The position numbers and the translations under genes were made by a program. A stretch of 64,000 nt of DNA from Methylovulum miyakonense HT12 (lineage in GTDB: Bacteria > Pseudomonadota > Gammaproteobacteria > Methylococcales > Methylomonadaceae), in assembly GCF_000384075.1 (NCBI RefSeq), contig NZ_KB913025.1, forward strand, positions 872,119 to 936,118. Reading direction: 5' to 3'. The notes below the pieces were generated by a model. It saw only the letters and a list, made by a program, of their open reading frames with translations. It was not told the origin of the DNA and ran no database searches. This document shows, piece by piece, positions 1-7,977 of the stretch; within the stretch, counting starts at the first letter, position 1; each line of letters opens with the position of its first letter.

Positions 1-1049
1 ACGTCAATACAAAGCCGCGAATCCAAGTACTTGTCAACAAAACCGTGCGGGATCGCGTAGCTGAGCAAGTCATTGGGATCACTGAAAGCAACCAGGGACA
101 TTTTAGTCAAAATACGCCCGGCGTATTTTGCCCCTTCAGGCCGGCAATATGCGGCCTGTTGGTTGCTGACTTCAGGCAACTTAAGCCCCAATTGCAGCAT
201 GGGCAATTGGTTGGAAAGCATATAAATGGGGATTTCTTTGAGTTTGACCGCATCCCTAAAATCCGCGTCGCGGTTATTGATGAACGAGGCTATCCGTTGC
301 ATCCCGTCTATTGTGATACGGCTGCCCAGGCTGTGTGAGACAAAAGCATAATGGTCGTTAACCAGATTGGATATGTCCGAGTCGTCATTAAACGAACAGG
401 CCTGGGTGGCATCATCAGGCAATTTATCCCAATTGCTTTTGGTCATCCAACAAAAGGCCTGCGCGAATGACACCAGAATATCTTCCCGGCTTTCCCCCAA
501 ATAAATGATCGGGTCAGGGCCTGTGTCATTGGAGAATTTCTTCATCAAATCATTGACTTCAGCCCGGCGGAAAGAATATTCGCCGGAATTGTCATAAGCC
601 AGCACGTCTTTTTGCTTGGCGGTGATCGCCGACCAGGCCAATTCGTAAAACAACAATTCCCTATGCTGATCCTTGCTCAATAAGCGGCTGATCCGTAAAT
701 TCCCGAGGTTTTTGCCTTGGTTAAAACGGTCTGTCAAACCGATGTTCTTGTACCGGCTTGCCATGACCGGCAAATCCAGCTCCCTAGCCAGTTTTTCAAC
801 AAATTCGGTGCTGTACCCCGGAAGATGGTTGCCAACCCCATGGATCATCAAGACTTTCATCTTGCCGTGTTGGTTGTCCAAATACGGTGCCAGCCCGTTT
901 ATGGGTTTGCCCCATATTTCACACAGCCGCGTGTCGGCAGCCTGTTGTTTTTCCAGAAAAGCTTCCGCCACACCCTTACCGATGCTGGCACAGCCACTTA
1001 AGGCAGCGGCCACCGTCAAGGCCGCCAAGCCTTTATTTAATAGTTTCAT
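1..1049 (-). CDS. Lipoprotein alpha/beta-hydrolase-like protein (3' end outside window)
   Basis: The frame is open from an ATG at 1049 down to base 1, so the C-terminus lies beyond the left edge; about 349 residues are visible. The N-terminus is a lipoprotein signal peptide with an L-S-G-C lipobox (Cys20). An I-H-G-V-G stretch near residue 69 resembles an oxyanion region, and S-H-S-L-G around Ser240 resembles the nucleophile elbow of alpha/beta hydrolases (Ser in place of the usual first Gly). This suggests a membrane-anchored serine hydrolase; the substrate cannot be told. No clear Shine-Dalgarno precedes the start, but the start fits the signal peptide exactly. Confidence 0.75.
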   Translation of the reverse strand, partial: MKLLNKGLAALTVAAALSGCASIGKGVAEAFLEKQQAADTRLCEIWGKPINGLAPYLDNQHGKMKVLMIHGVGNHLPGYSTEFVEKLARELDLPVMASRYKNIGLTDRFNQGKNLGNLRISRLLSKDQHRELLFYELAWSAITAKQKDVLAYDNSGEYSFRRAEVNDLMKKFSNDTGPDPIIYLGESREDILVSFAQAFCWMTKSNWDKLPDDATQACSFNDDSDISNLVNDHYAFVSHSLGSRITIDGMQRIASFINNRDADFRDAVKLKEIPIYMLSNQLPMLQLGLKLPEVSNQQAAYCRPEGAKYAGRILTKMSLVAFSDPNDLLSYAIPHGFVDKYLDSRLCID

Positions 1050-1186
1050 GTTTAGTTACAGTAAATGGGACAAAGGGTTTAAACCGCCAAAGTTTAAAGG
1101 ATGTCATTTCCATTTGCTGTAAAAAAATCCAAATCGGCTTAGATGCCTAACCGGCCTTATCCAGCCCTGCGTCCGTTTGGCAAAGC

Positions 1187-2692
1187 TCAGCCACGCGTGT
1201 AGCGGTGCTTCACGCCAACGGGGAAATAGCCGGGGTCTGCAAAGGGATGCAAGGTGATTTGTGGCATTTGCCGCTCTACTGGCGTGTAATTGGCAAATTC
1301 ACTGTTTAAACGCAATAACTGCTTGCGGATAGATGCGGCGATGGCAGGTTTCATGGCCTCGTCGGGGATAATCTCCGGCAATAGTTCCACGGCTATATGC
1401 AGGTATTTATCGCCAGCATCCGATTCTGCCGTTTCCAGGACAAATTTTCCGGTCACCCAGGCCAAAATATCGGGTTGTTCAAGGCCAACCGTGACATTTT
1501 CAGGGTAAATATTCGCCCCATAATAAGACACCGTGAAATCAGCCCGCCCGAACACATAGACAAACGGTAAGTTACGCGGCTGGAAATCGCCGTTTAAACC
1601 CAACTCGCCTAAGGAATGCACACCATACGCCCGCAAAAACGCCCAGAGCCCATCGTATCCCAACAAACCGCCCTTATCGGCAATATGGTAACGCAGCAAA
1701 GGCACGCTGTTTTCTCCTGAAACCACTAGCGTACCTTCATGCACTTCAAAGAAACGGCTGCTTGGGTCATATTGCACCAGCGTTGGCAACCGCGATTCGC
1801 CAAACAGCTCACGGGCGGCTTCGGGACGCGTGGACAACCAGCGGCGTATGGCGATGCTGAGCGGCGTTTCATTGCCCAGCACACCGCCGTCAGCCGTCCC
1901 ATAGAGCGATGCCGAATCGGAACACGGCGACTCCGAACCGATGCGTTGGCCGACCAAACTGCGCCATTCCTCGCTGAACACTTCCCCGGCAAACACCAGT
2001 TTTGGATGGTAAGCCCGCCAGTCGATGCCCTCGGCCGAACCGGCATCAAGCACATCTTTGACAAAAGGCGGATAACCCAACAGCACGGTCTGCTCGAAAT
2101 GCGGGGACAGCTCGCGCACCACCCTGAAAATTTCCGCTTTGTTATTCCCAGGTGTCGCGACCAATAAGGGATAACCTTTACGGGCCAAATGCCAGCAACA
2201 AGAGGTCGTGAACAAACCGCCCACCCAGTTGCCCAAAGCGAAGCAAACGATGGCCAAGGTGCTGCGTTCGTGGGCGCGGAAGCTGTCATGGAACACCTGC
2301 TCAAACCGCACCGCCACGTCCAGCTCATAGGTGGCGGAACGTGGCCAGAACGTTGGCCGCCCCGTCGAGCCGGACGACACGGCGATACGGTCGGCACCTT
2401 TAAGGCTGCCGCCAAAGCAGCGCTCCGGTAGCGGATAAGCCTGCATGTAATTGCTTTTGTCCATCAACGGCAAGGCCTGGAAAGCCGGGTAGGAACCAAT
2501 CCCGGCAGGATTGATGTGATGCGCCGCCAGAAACTGTCGGTATGCGGGAACCTCCACCGCGCATCGCCGGAACAAATCCAGGCATTTCCTTTCCGCTTGA
2601 CCTGGCTGTTGTCCGGCAAGCAAGGTATCTAGCGGCGTTGTGATGAAATGGTTGAAGCGGTCGTCAGATGGTGGCGGGGGCGGATTGGACAT
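1187..2692 (-). CDS. Adenylate-forming ligase, phenylacetate-CoA ligase (PaaK)-like
   Basis: A 501-residue member of the AMP-dependent synthetase superfamily. The phosphate-binding motif SSGSTGRPT is at residues 106-114, a YGTADGG stretch matches the A5-type motif, and LLRYHIADKGGLL near residue 337 resembles the A7/A8 region of PaaK/F390-synthetase-type enzymes. These enzymes activate a carboxylate to an acyl-adenylate and usually pass it to CoA or a carrier; the substrate here is unknown. The start is supported by AGAGG about 10 bases upstream. A proline run (residues 4-8) precedes the domain. It sits alone between the lipoprotein gene and a repeat-rich spacer, so context does not help with function. 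Confidence 0.8.
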   Translation of the reverse strand: MSNPPPPPSDDRFNHFITTPLDTLLAGQQPGQAERKCLDLFRRCAVEVPAYRQFLAAHHINPAGIGSYPAFQALPLMDKSNYMQAYPLPERCFGGSLKGADRIAVSSGSTGRPTFWPRSATYELDVAVRFEQVFHDSFRAHERSTLAIVCFALGNWVGGLFTTSCCWHLARKGYPLLVATPGNNKAEIFRVVRELSPHFEQTVLLGYPPFVKDVLDAGSAEGIDWRAYHPKLVFAGEVFSEEWRSLVGQRIGSESPCSDSASLYGTADGGVLGNETPLSIAIRRWLSTRPEAARELFGESRLPTLVQYDPSSRFFEVHEGTLVVSGENSVPLLRYHIADKGGLLGYDGLWAFLRAYGVHSLGELGLNGDFQPRNLPFVYVFGRADFTVSYYGANIYPENVTVGLEQPDILAWVTGKFVLETAESDAGDKYLHIAVELLPEIIPDEAMKPAIAASIRKQLLRLNSEFANYTPVERQMPQITLHPFADPGYFPVGVKHRYTRG

Positions 2693-3028
2693 GGCCGGTT
2701 ACCTCTAAAGTACAGTAGACAAAAAGCTATTGTATTTTAGGATGCGGCAACAAAATATGTTTTTGAAACCTAATAGGACGTTAGGCAGACGTAGGATGGG
2801 ATGAAGCGATAGCGCAATCCCAGCACCACCAGCCACTCTGCTGGGGTTACTTGCGCCACCCCAGCCTTTGCTGAGTGTCATAATGAGAATTGCTGGTCGG
2901 GTTACGCTGACGCTAACCCGACCTACGATTGGAACACCTCACAATAACCAATCATAACTATATGAATATTAATATTTATCCCTTAACTTAAGGACAGTGA
3001 GGCCTAGGCCTGCCTAACAAAACCCAAG
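2693..3028. repeat. Spacer with REP-like palindromic repeats
   Basis: This 336-base non-coding stretch holds repeat-like sequence from about 2791 to 2930. The clearest unit is a palindrome at 2895-2923: 10-base arms GGTCGGGTTA / TAACCCGACC around a 9-base loop. A second unit at about 2791-2870 has GGATGGGAT/ATCCC and CTGGGGT/ACCCCAG pairings. Sequences of this style recur in intergenic regions of many Gammaproteobacteria; no coding potential was seen. Dispersal in this genome cannot be tested here. Confidence 0.6.
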
Positions 3029-3292
3029 CTAACAAATGTCATGATACCAATCCAAAAGTTCTTCCCCGCCCCAATTCTCGGCCTCGGCAGGAAAAACTTC
3101 AGGGGTTTCGTAAAGCGTCATTTGCCCTGTCTTAGGTGCAGTAGTGACCAATAAACTTTCTGCATATTCAACTGAACAGCCTTGCTTGCCGTTGGCGTCT
3201 TTTAGCCATTGCGCCGCCATGGCGATAGCGGCTTGGCGGGTTTCGCCAAAGCCGAAAACAGCATAATCGTGTTGCACATATAAAACGGTCAT
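3029..3292 (-). CDS. Small hypothetical protein downstream of nifA
   Basis: An 87-residue protein starting 16 bases after the nifA stop, with GGAG seven bases before the ATG, so it is probably the third gene of a nifL-nifA transcript. It is soluble and acidic towards the C-terminus, with no signal peptide, no membrane segment and no recognised motif. The sequence begins MTVLYVQHDYAVFGFG and has several aromatic residues plus two Cys. The family is not recognised. Co-transcription with nifLA suggests, but does not show, a link to nitrogen control. Confidence 0.65.
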   Translation of the reverse strand: MTVLYVQHDYAVFGFGETRQAAIAMAAQWLKDANGKQGCSVEYAESLLVTTAPKTGQMTLYETPEVFPAEAENWGGEELLDWYHDIC

Positions 3293-3308
3293 AATTGCTC
3301 CAATTGCC

Positions 3309-4850
3309 CTAAATTTGCTTCATCGTAATATCCAAAGTCGAAATCCGGTAGGCAATCTGCCTGGGGGTCATATTCAGCAAACGCGCGGCCTTAGCTTGTA
3401 CCCAACCGCTTTGCTCCAAGGCGGCGATGACCCGTTCGCGGTCATCCAAATTTTCATCATTAAAATCCACCGCCGGCAATTTTTGTGGCTTCAACGTGAG
3501 CCCCGCTTGCGCCACGACATTTTCCAACCCGGTATTGACCATGACATCACGGTCGATGGTGCCGTTGGGGCTCATTATCGCCGCCCGTTCCAAGCAATTG
3601 GCGAGTTCGCGGACGTTGCCGGGCCAGTCGTGTTTCATCAGGATACGGATCGCGCTTTCCTTGATTTCCAAAGGCCGTCCGCCCTGTTGGTCAGAAATCC
3701 GGCGTAACAAAAATTCCGACAATTCCGGTATATCCTCGCTACGGTCGCGTAAGGCGGGCATTTGGATAGGCATGACGTTGAGGCGGTAATACAAATCTTC
3801 CCTAAATTTGCCTTCGGTCACTTCTTCTTCAAGATTGCGGTTGGTGGCGGCGATAATGCGGACATTGACTTTAATGGTTTGCGCCCCCCCCACCCGTTCG
3901 AATTCGCCTTCTTGCAAAACCCGGAGCAGCTTGGCTTGGAACGAGGCGGAAATTTCACCGATTTCATCCAAGAACAAGGTGCCGTTATTGGCAAGCTCAA
4001 AACGGCCTTTTCGCTGGCTGATCGCGCCGCTGAACGCACCTTTCTCATGCCCGAACAACTCCGATTCCAACAAGGTGTCCGGCAAAGCCGCGCAATTGAG
4101 TTTCAAAAACGGCCCGCTGGCGCAACCGGAATTGAAGTGGATGGCGTTGGCGACCACTTCCTTGCCCGTGCCGGATTCGCCGCGTATCAGCACGGTGGTG
4201 TTCCATTTGGCGACTTGCCGGATCAGGTCAAACACTTTCAACATCGGCGGCGAATGCCCGATGATGTTTTCAAAGCGGTAATTCTTGATCAGGGCCTGCT
4301 TGAGCTGGTCGCGTTCGCTTTGCAGGTTGCGTTGTTTGCGCTCGATCACGCGCAGCATTTTCACGCTTTGCGCGATCAGGTTGGCGATCATCTCCAGGAA
4401 CCGTGCGCGTTCGCCCAAAAACAAACGGTTATCGGGTTGTGCCGCCAAGACGCCGATAGTGTCGCCTTGTTCGATGTAAATGGGCGATCCGATGAATGGC
4501 AATTCCGGGTCATACAAACCCATACGGCCTAGAAACCTGGGCTCTTCGGCAACTTTTTCGACAACGATGGTGCTGCCCGCATCAAGTATCGCCCCCATCA
4601 CGCCTTCCCCCGGATGGTAGCGTATGGGTTGGTTGAGTTGGCTGTCGGCATTGGCGTGCACCGCGCTGACAATCAGGCTATCGCTTTCAATCTCCTTGAG
4701 GGTGATCATGCCCGAGCGCATCCCTGAGCGTTTATGCAGCACTTCCAGCACGGCTTGCAATTTGGCATGCAAATCATGGGTGCTATTGAGGATCTGGCTG
4801 ATCAGATACAACGTGTCCAGCTCCGCCTCGATCAATTGGTTGCGTTCCAT
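3309..4850 (-). CDS. nifA: NifA, sigma-54-dependent activator of nitrogen fixation genes
   Basis: A 513-residue bacterial enhancer-binding protein. Residues 1-170 form a GAF-type sensor. The AAA+ domain (about 195-430) has Walker A GESGTGKE at 224-231, the sigma-54-contacting loop GAFSGA at 271-276 and Walker B TLFLDEIGE at 291-299. A Fis-type helix-turn-helix occupies the last 45 residues (AAARLLNMTPRQIAYRI). NifA binds TGT-N10-ACA enhancers and drives sigma-54 polymerase; two such sites lie in front of rnfA in this window. The start codon overlaps the nifL stop (TAATG), which implies translational coupling and a fixed ratio to its partner. The loop has Ser where GAFTGA-type activators usually have Thr. 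Confidence 0.95.
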   Translation of the reverse strand: MERNQLIEAELDTLYLISQILNSTHDLHAKLQAVLEVLHKRSGMRSGMITLKEIESDSLIVSAVHANADSQLNQPIRYHPGEGVMGAILDAGSTIVVEKVAEEPRFLGRMGLYDPELPFIGSPIYIEQGDTIGVLAAQPDNRLFLGERARFLEMIANLIAQSVKMLRVIERKQRNLQSERDQLKQALIKNYRFENIIGHSPPMLKVFDLIRQVAKWNTTVLIRGESGTGKEVVANAIHFNSGCASGPFLKLNCAALPDTLLESELFGHEKGAFSGAISQRKGRFELANNGTLFLDEIGEISASFQAKLLRVLQEGEFERVGGAQTIKVNVRIIAATNRNLEEEVTEGKFREDLYYRLNVMPIQMPALRDRSEDIPELSEFLLRRISDQQGGRPLEIKESAIRILMKHDWPGNVRELANCLERAAIMSPNGTIDRDVMVNTGLENVVAQAGLTLKPQKLPAVDFNDENLDDRERVIAALEQSGWVQAKAARLLNMTPRQIAYRISTLDITMKQI

Positions 4851-6469
4851 TAGCCTAACCTCCCAAGCTCCTGTCTGTGTAAAGGAAAGCTGATTTTGAA
4901 ACGGCAGCCTTGGTCATAACTGGGGTCTATATCAATAAAGCCATGATGCTGGTTGACAATTTCCTTCGCCATCACCAGCCCCATGCCCGCTTTGTGCCCG
5001 CCTAACACACGGGTGGTGTAGAAAGGCTCGAAGACTTTACTACGTTTTTCCATTGGAATGCCCGGCCCCGTATCCTCAATGCTGACATAGAGCAAATCCG
5101 CATCCGCATCGGTGGTGATTTTTATGCGCTGTTCGCCCGTGTCCGAGGCACAGACCGCATCAATGGCGTTATCCAGCAATTGGTGGAACAATACCCGTAG
5201 ACGGTTTTCCGACCCCAGAATACTGGGCAATTCCGCCAGCGGTTGCCAATGCACGTCTATGCCATTGCCCCAAATCCGTTGGTCGTTAAGCAGCAGCACT
5301 TCGTGCAAGATTTGGTTGATGTTGACCGGAATGACGGCGGTTTGCAAGATTTCAGGGATACAGTTTTGCATGGTGGCAATCGCCTCTTCACCGGAATGCT
5401 GGATTTGTTGCAAGATTTGCAATAACCCGGCGTTTTGGGCTTCGCACTTGTGCTTTAAAATTTGCTCCGCCGCCCGGATCTGGTTCATTGGCATGTGGAT
5501 TTGATGGATTGCGCCCAGTAAAGTTTCACGGATGCTGCGCACCCGCTCATCTTCCGACATGACGGTCTTTAAGGTCTGGATATGCAGCTCTTCCATTTGC
5601 CGCCGTTGACGGGAGATGTCGGTGATGGTCAGGATCAAATACTGTTTTGAGACGTTGTCGAAAAAGGCATCGGCATGGACTTCATTTTCCTTAAACCAAT
5701 TGCCTGCGCAAGAAAACCACCGCGCCCTACGGCCTGCCTTGCTTTCTATCCTGAATTCCCGGTTATTGAACCCCTGCTCATTCGTTTGCAGTTCCATCCA
5801 TAACCCGCCCATTTCTTCGCGCAATAAATGCAGGAAATACGCGGCCGGCTCGCCTTTGTCGAGATCGCTGACCAAGGCCTTGTAGTTATGGTTGTCCAAA
5901 ATCACTTTATCTTCATCGTCTATCACCACCATTGCAATTGGCGAGGAATTGATGACCGATTCAATCAACAGTTTTTGGTTGATGACCCGTTTGTCCGCTT
6001 CATGGGCTAGGGTAATATCCCGGTGCATCCCGATATAATGGCTAATCACCCCCTGTTCATTCAGCATCGGTGCGATGGTCAAATCGGCAATATAACGATG
6101 GCCCGATTTATGCCTGTTGCACAAAGTCCCGCGCCACACTTTTTTGCTGCGGATGGTATGCCATAAATCGTAATACACCGCCCTAGGCGTGCGTTTGTCC
6201 GATAAGACCGATTCGTTTTCACCTAAAATGTCTTCGGGCTTATACCCGGTGACCTTGGAGAACTCTTCGTTGACGTAAAGGATTTTGGCTTTTTTATCGG
6301 TGATGGAAATGGCAATGGGGACTTGCTCCACCGTTTCCACAAACAAGCTGTAAGGTGTGGTGTCACCGTTAAAATTGGCCGCCGAGCCAAACAAACCTGG
6401 GACAAGTTCGCCAATGACGCTGGTCATGTTGGTATGCGCCTGTAAAAATTGTAATGAGGTCTTTTTCAT
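4850..6469 (-). CDS. nifL: NifL, redox- and nitrogen-sensing inhibitor of NifA
   Basis: A 539-residue protein with the NifL layout: PAS1 at about 42-150 (probable flavin-binding redox sensor), PAS2 at about 165-290, a histidine-kinase-like helical region with IHQIHMPMNQIRAAEQ around residue 320, and a C-terminal GHKL nucleotide-binding domain with LLDNAIDAV and DTGPGIP boxes. In Azotobacter and Klebsiella NifL binds and silences NifA under oxygen or fixed nitrogen; GHKL nucleotide binding tunes this without classical phosphotransfer. Position directly upstream of nifA with a one-base overlap, and divergence from rnf, support the identity. A perfect TATAAT lies about 30 bases upstream. Confidence 0.93.
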   Translation of the reverse strand: MKKTSLQFLQAHTNMTSVIGELVPGLFGSAANFNGDTTPYSLFVETVEQVPIAISITDKKAKILYVNEEFSKVTGYKPEDILGENESVLSDKRTPRAVYYDLWHTIRSKKVWRGTLCNRHKSGHRYIADLTIAPMLNEQGVISHYIGMHRDITLAHEADKRVINQKLLIESVINSSPIAMVVIDDEDKVILDNHNYKALVSDLDKGEPAAYFLHLLREEMGGLWMELQTNEQGFNNREFRIESKAGRRARWFSCAGNWFKENEVHADAFFDNVSKQYLILTITDISRQRRQMEELHIQTLKTVMSEDERVRSIRETLLGAIHQIHMPMNQIRAAEQILKHKCEAQNAGLLQILQQIQHSGEEAIATMQNCIPEILQTAVIPVNINQILHEVLLLNDQRIWGNGIDVHWQPLAELPSILGSENRLRVLFHQLLDNAIDAVCASDTGEQRIKITTDADADLLYVSIEDTGPGIPMEKRSKVFEPFYTTRVLGGHKAGMGLVMAKEIVNQHHGFIDIDPSYDQGCRFKISFPLHRQELGRLG

Positions 6470-6498
6470 ATCACGGCCTGGTGTGAAGGGTTATTTCT

Positions 6499-6504
6499 AT
6501 TATA
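6499..6504 (-). promoter_or_regulatory. Candidate sigma-70 -10 box for nifLA
   Basis: On the minus strand this reads TATAAT, 30 bases before the nifL start. No good -35 hexamer lies at the standard spacing (TTACTG at 16 bases is weak), so the promoter may be activator-dependent or only partly recognised. Confidence 0.35.
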
Positions 6505-6647
6505 TTAGCAATTTTGACGCCAGTAATTTTTACCTTAGCCGAAAGATACGCCAAGCGGGGCAACTATAAAATCCGGCATATCCCAATCCACCAATCCCCC
6601 GTGCCCCCCGGCCTTTTTGTAGCTAAAGATGTCCGCCAATTTCATTT

Positions 6648-6663
6648 TGTAAGGTTTACGACA
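6648..6663 (+). promoter_or_regulatory. NifA upstream activator sequence 1 (TGT-N10-ACA)
   Basis: Exact match to the NifA enhancer consensus, TGT-AAGGTTTACG-ACA. It lies about 108 bases upstream of the -24 element of the rnfA sigma-54 promoter, within the usual enhancer range. Confidence 0.8.
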
Positions 6664-6688
6664 AAATCTTTTCCCCTCCGCCACCGAC

Positions 6689-6704
6689 TGTAAGAAGTGC
6701 CACA
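6689..6704 (+). promoter_or_regulatory. NifA upstream activator sequence 2 (TGT-N10-ACA)
   Basis: Second exact match, TGT-AAGAAGTGCC-ACA, centred 41 bases from the first site (close to four helical turns) and about 67 bases upstream of the -24 box. Paired sites on the same face of the helix are common at NifA-controlled promoters. Confidence 0.8.
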
Positions 6705-6770
6705 GCCCCCAAAGCGGGGGTTGCCAACCACCAAGCCCATCCCGCCCGCCTCACTATCCCCTAAGCAAAT

Positions 6771-6786
6771 TGGCATAATTACTGCT
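6771..6786 (+). promoter_or_regulatory. Sigma-54 -24/-12 promoter for the rnf operon
   Basis: TGGCAT-AATTA-CTGCT matches the TGGCAC-N5-TTGCA consensus with the invariant GG (6772-6773) and GC (6784-6785) separated by exactly 10 bases. It lies 40 bases before the rnfA GTG start and downstream of two NifA enhancer sites. Confidence 0.8.
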
Positions 6787-6825
6787 GGGATCCAGAAAAG
6801 CCCTACCCTTCGTCAGGAAACAATT

Positions 6826-7407
6826 GTGAGTGAATATCTGCTTCTTTTATTAGGCACGGCTCTGGTCAATAACGTCGTCCTAGTGAAATTCCTCGGCCTG
6901 TGCCCGTTTATGGGCGTATCGAAAAAACTCGATTCGGCCTTAAGCATGGGCCTGGCGACCACGTTTGTATTGACGTTGGCGGCGATGACCAGCTGGCTGT
7001 TGGAACATTATATTCTCGCCCCGCTGCATATCGAATTTTTGCGCATACTTGCCTTTATTTTGGTGATAGCCGCCGTGGTGCAATTTACCGAAATGGTCGT
7101 GCATAAAACCTCCCCGGTACTGTATCAGATCCTGGGCATTTTCCTGCCACTGATCACCACCAATTGTGCGGTGTTGGGCGTGGCCTTACTGAATGTGCAG
7201 GAAAAATACGGTTTTATGCAAAGCCTGATTTTCGGCTTCGGTTCTGCGGTCGGTTTTACCCTGGTGATGGTGCTGTTTGCCGGATTGCGCGAACGGCTGG
7301 CATTAATGGCCGTCCCGGCGCTATTTGCAGGCACACCGATTGCTTTCATCACCGCCGGGATTTTGTCGCTGGCGTTTATGGGGTTTGCAGGGCTATATAC
7401 AAAATAA
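6826..7407 (+). CDS. rnfA: RnfA, membrane subunit of the Rnf electron-transport complex
   Basis: A 193-residue integral membrane protein with six predicted helices, characteristic of RnfA (early motif [17 protein letters not shown]). Rnf couples NADH and ferredoxin/flavodoxin redox chemistry to ion movement across the inner membrane; in diazotrophs it makes reduced ferredoxin or flavodoxin for nitrogenase. The GTG at 6826 was chosen because it gives the standard RnfA N-terminus ([10 protein letters not shown]) and length and has AGGAAA about 6-11 bases upstream; an in-frame ATG at 6697 would translate promoter sequence. It is first in rnfABCDGEH and follows a sigma-54 promoter with NifA sites. 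Confidence 0.95.
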   Translation: MSEYLLLLLGTALVNNVVLVKFLGLCPFMGVSKKLDSALSMGLATTFVLTLAAMTSWLLEHYILAPLHIEFLRILAFILVIAAVVQFTEMVVHKTSPVLYQILGIFLPLITTNCAVLGVALLNVQEKYGFMQSLIFGFGSAVGFTLVMVLFAGLRERLALMAVPALFAGTPIAFITAGILSLAFMGFAGLYTK

Positions 7408-7422
7408 GCACAGGAAAAAAAC

Positions 7423-7977
7423 ATGTACGTTTTCTACGCTATTGTCAGTTTAACGTTATTAGGCCTCTTTTTAGGTTTATTGCTGGGGATTGCCGGCAAG
7501 TATTTGAAAGTGGAAAGCAGCCCGATAGTGGATGAATTGGAAGCCATGCTGCCCGGTTCGCAATGCGGGCAATGCGGGTTTCCTGGTTGCCGTCCTGCCG
7601 CCGAAGCGTTGGCGGAAGGCAACGCCCCCGCCACCATTTGCCCGCCCGGTGGCAGCACGCTAGCGGAACAAATCGCCGCGCTTTTGGGTTTGGATTTGGA
7701 TTTAAGCGAAGTCAAGGAACCGGAATTGTTGGTTGCCAGAGTCAGCGAAGCCACTTGTACGGGTTGCACCCGTTGCTTTAAGGTTTGCCCTACCGATGCC
7801 ATCGTCGGCGCGCCCAAACAAATCCATGCGGTCGTTGCCGATGCTTGTATAGGATGCAAAAAATGCGTCGAGGTTTGCCCGACCGAATGCTTGCAAATGC
7901 ACCCGATAGAAGTCACTTTACGGAACTGGCGATGGGCCAAACCCAGCGCCCCAATGACGGGTAACGCCCTATGTTAA
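7423..7977 (+). CDS. rnfB: RnfB, iron-sulfur subunit of the Rnf complex
   Basis: A 184-residue protein with an N-terminal membrane anchor (residues 4-26). A [4Fe-4S]-binding motif follows (Cys48, 51, 56 and 73), then two ferredoxin-type clusters (Cys112, 115, 118, 122 and Cys142, 145, 148, 152). RnfB is the entry/exit point for ferredoxin electrons on the cytoplasmic side. The ATG is 15 bases after rnfA and the 3' end overlaps rnfC by 7 bases, which suggests coupled translation. Confidence 0.95.
   Translation: MYVFYAIVSLTLLGLFLGLLLGIAGKYLKVESSPIVDELEAMLPGSQCGQCGFPGCRPAAEALAEGNAPATICPPGGSTLAEQIAALLGLDLDLSEVKEPELLVARVSEATCTGCTRCFKVCPTDAIVGAPKQIHAVVADACIGCKKCVEVCPTECLQMHPIEVTLRNWRWAKPSAPMTGNALC

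Noticed and set aside
3762-4532. 256-codon plus-strand frame inside nifA
   Set aside because: It lies wholly antisense to a clear NifA and reflects the codon bias of that gene.
6697-6825. N-terminal extension of rnfA from an ATG at 6697
   Set aside because: It would translate one NifA site and the sigma-54 promoter, and RnfA normally starts at the GTG at 6826, which has its own ribosome site.
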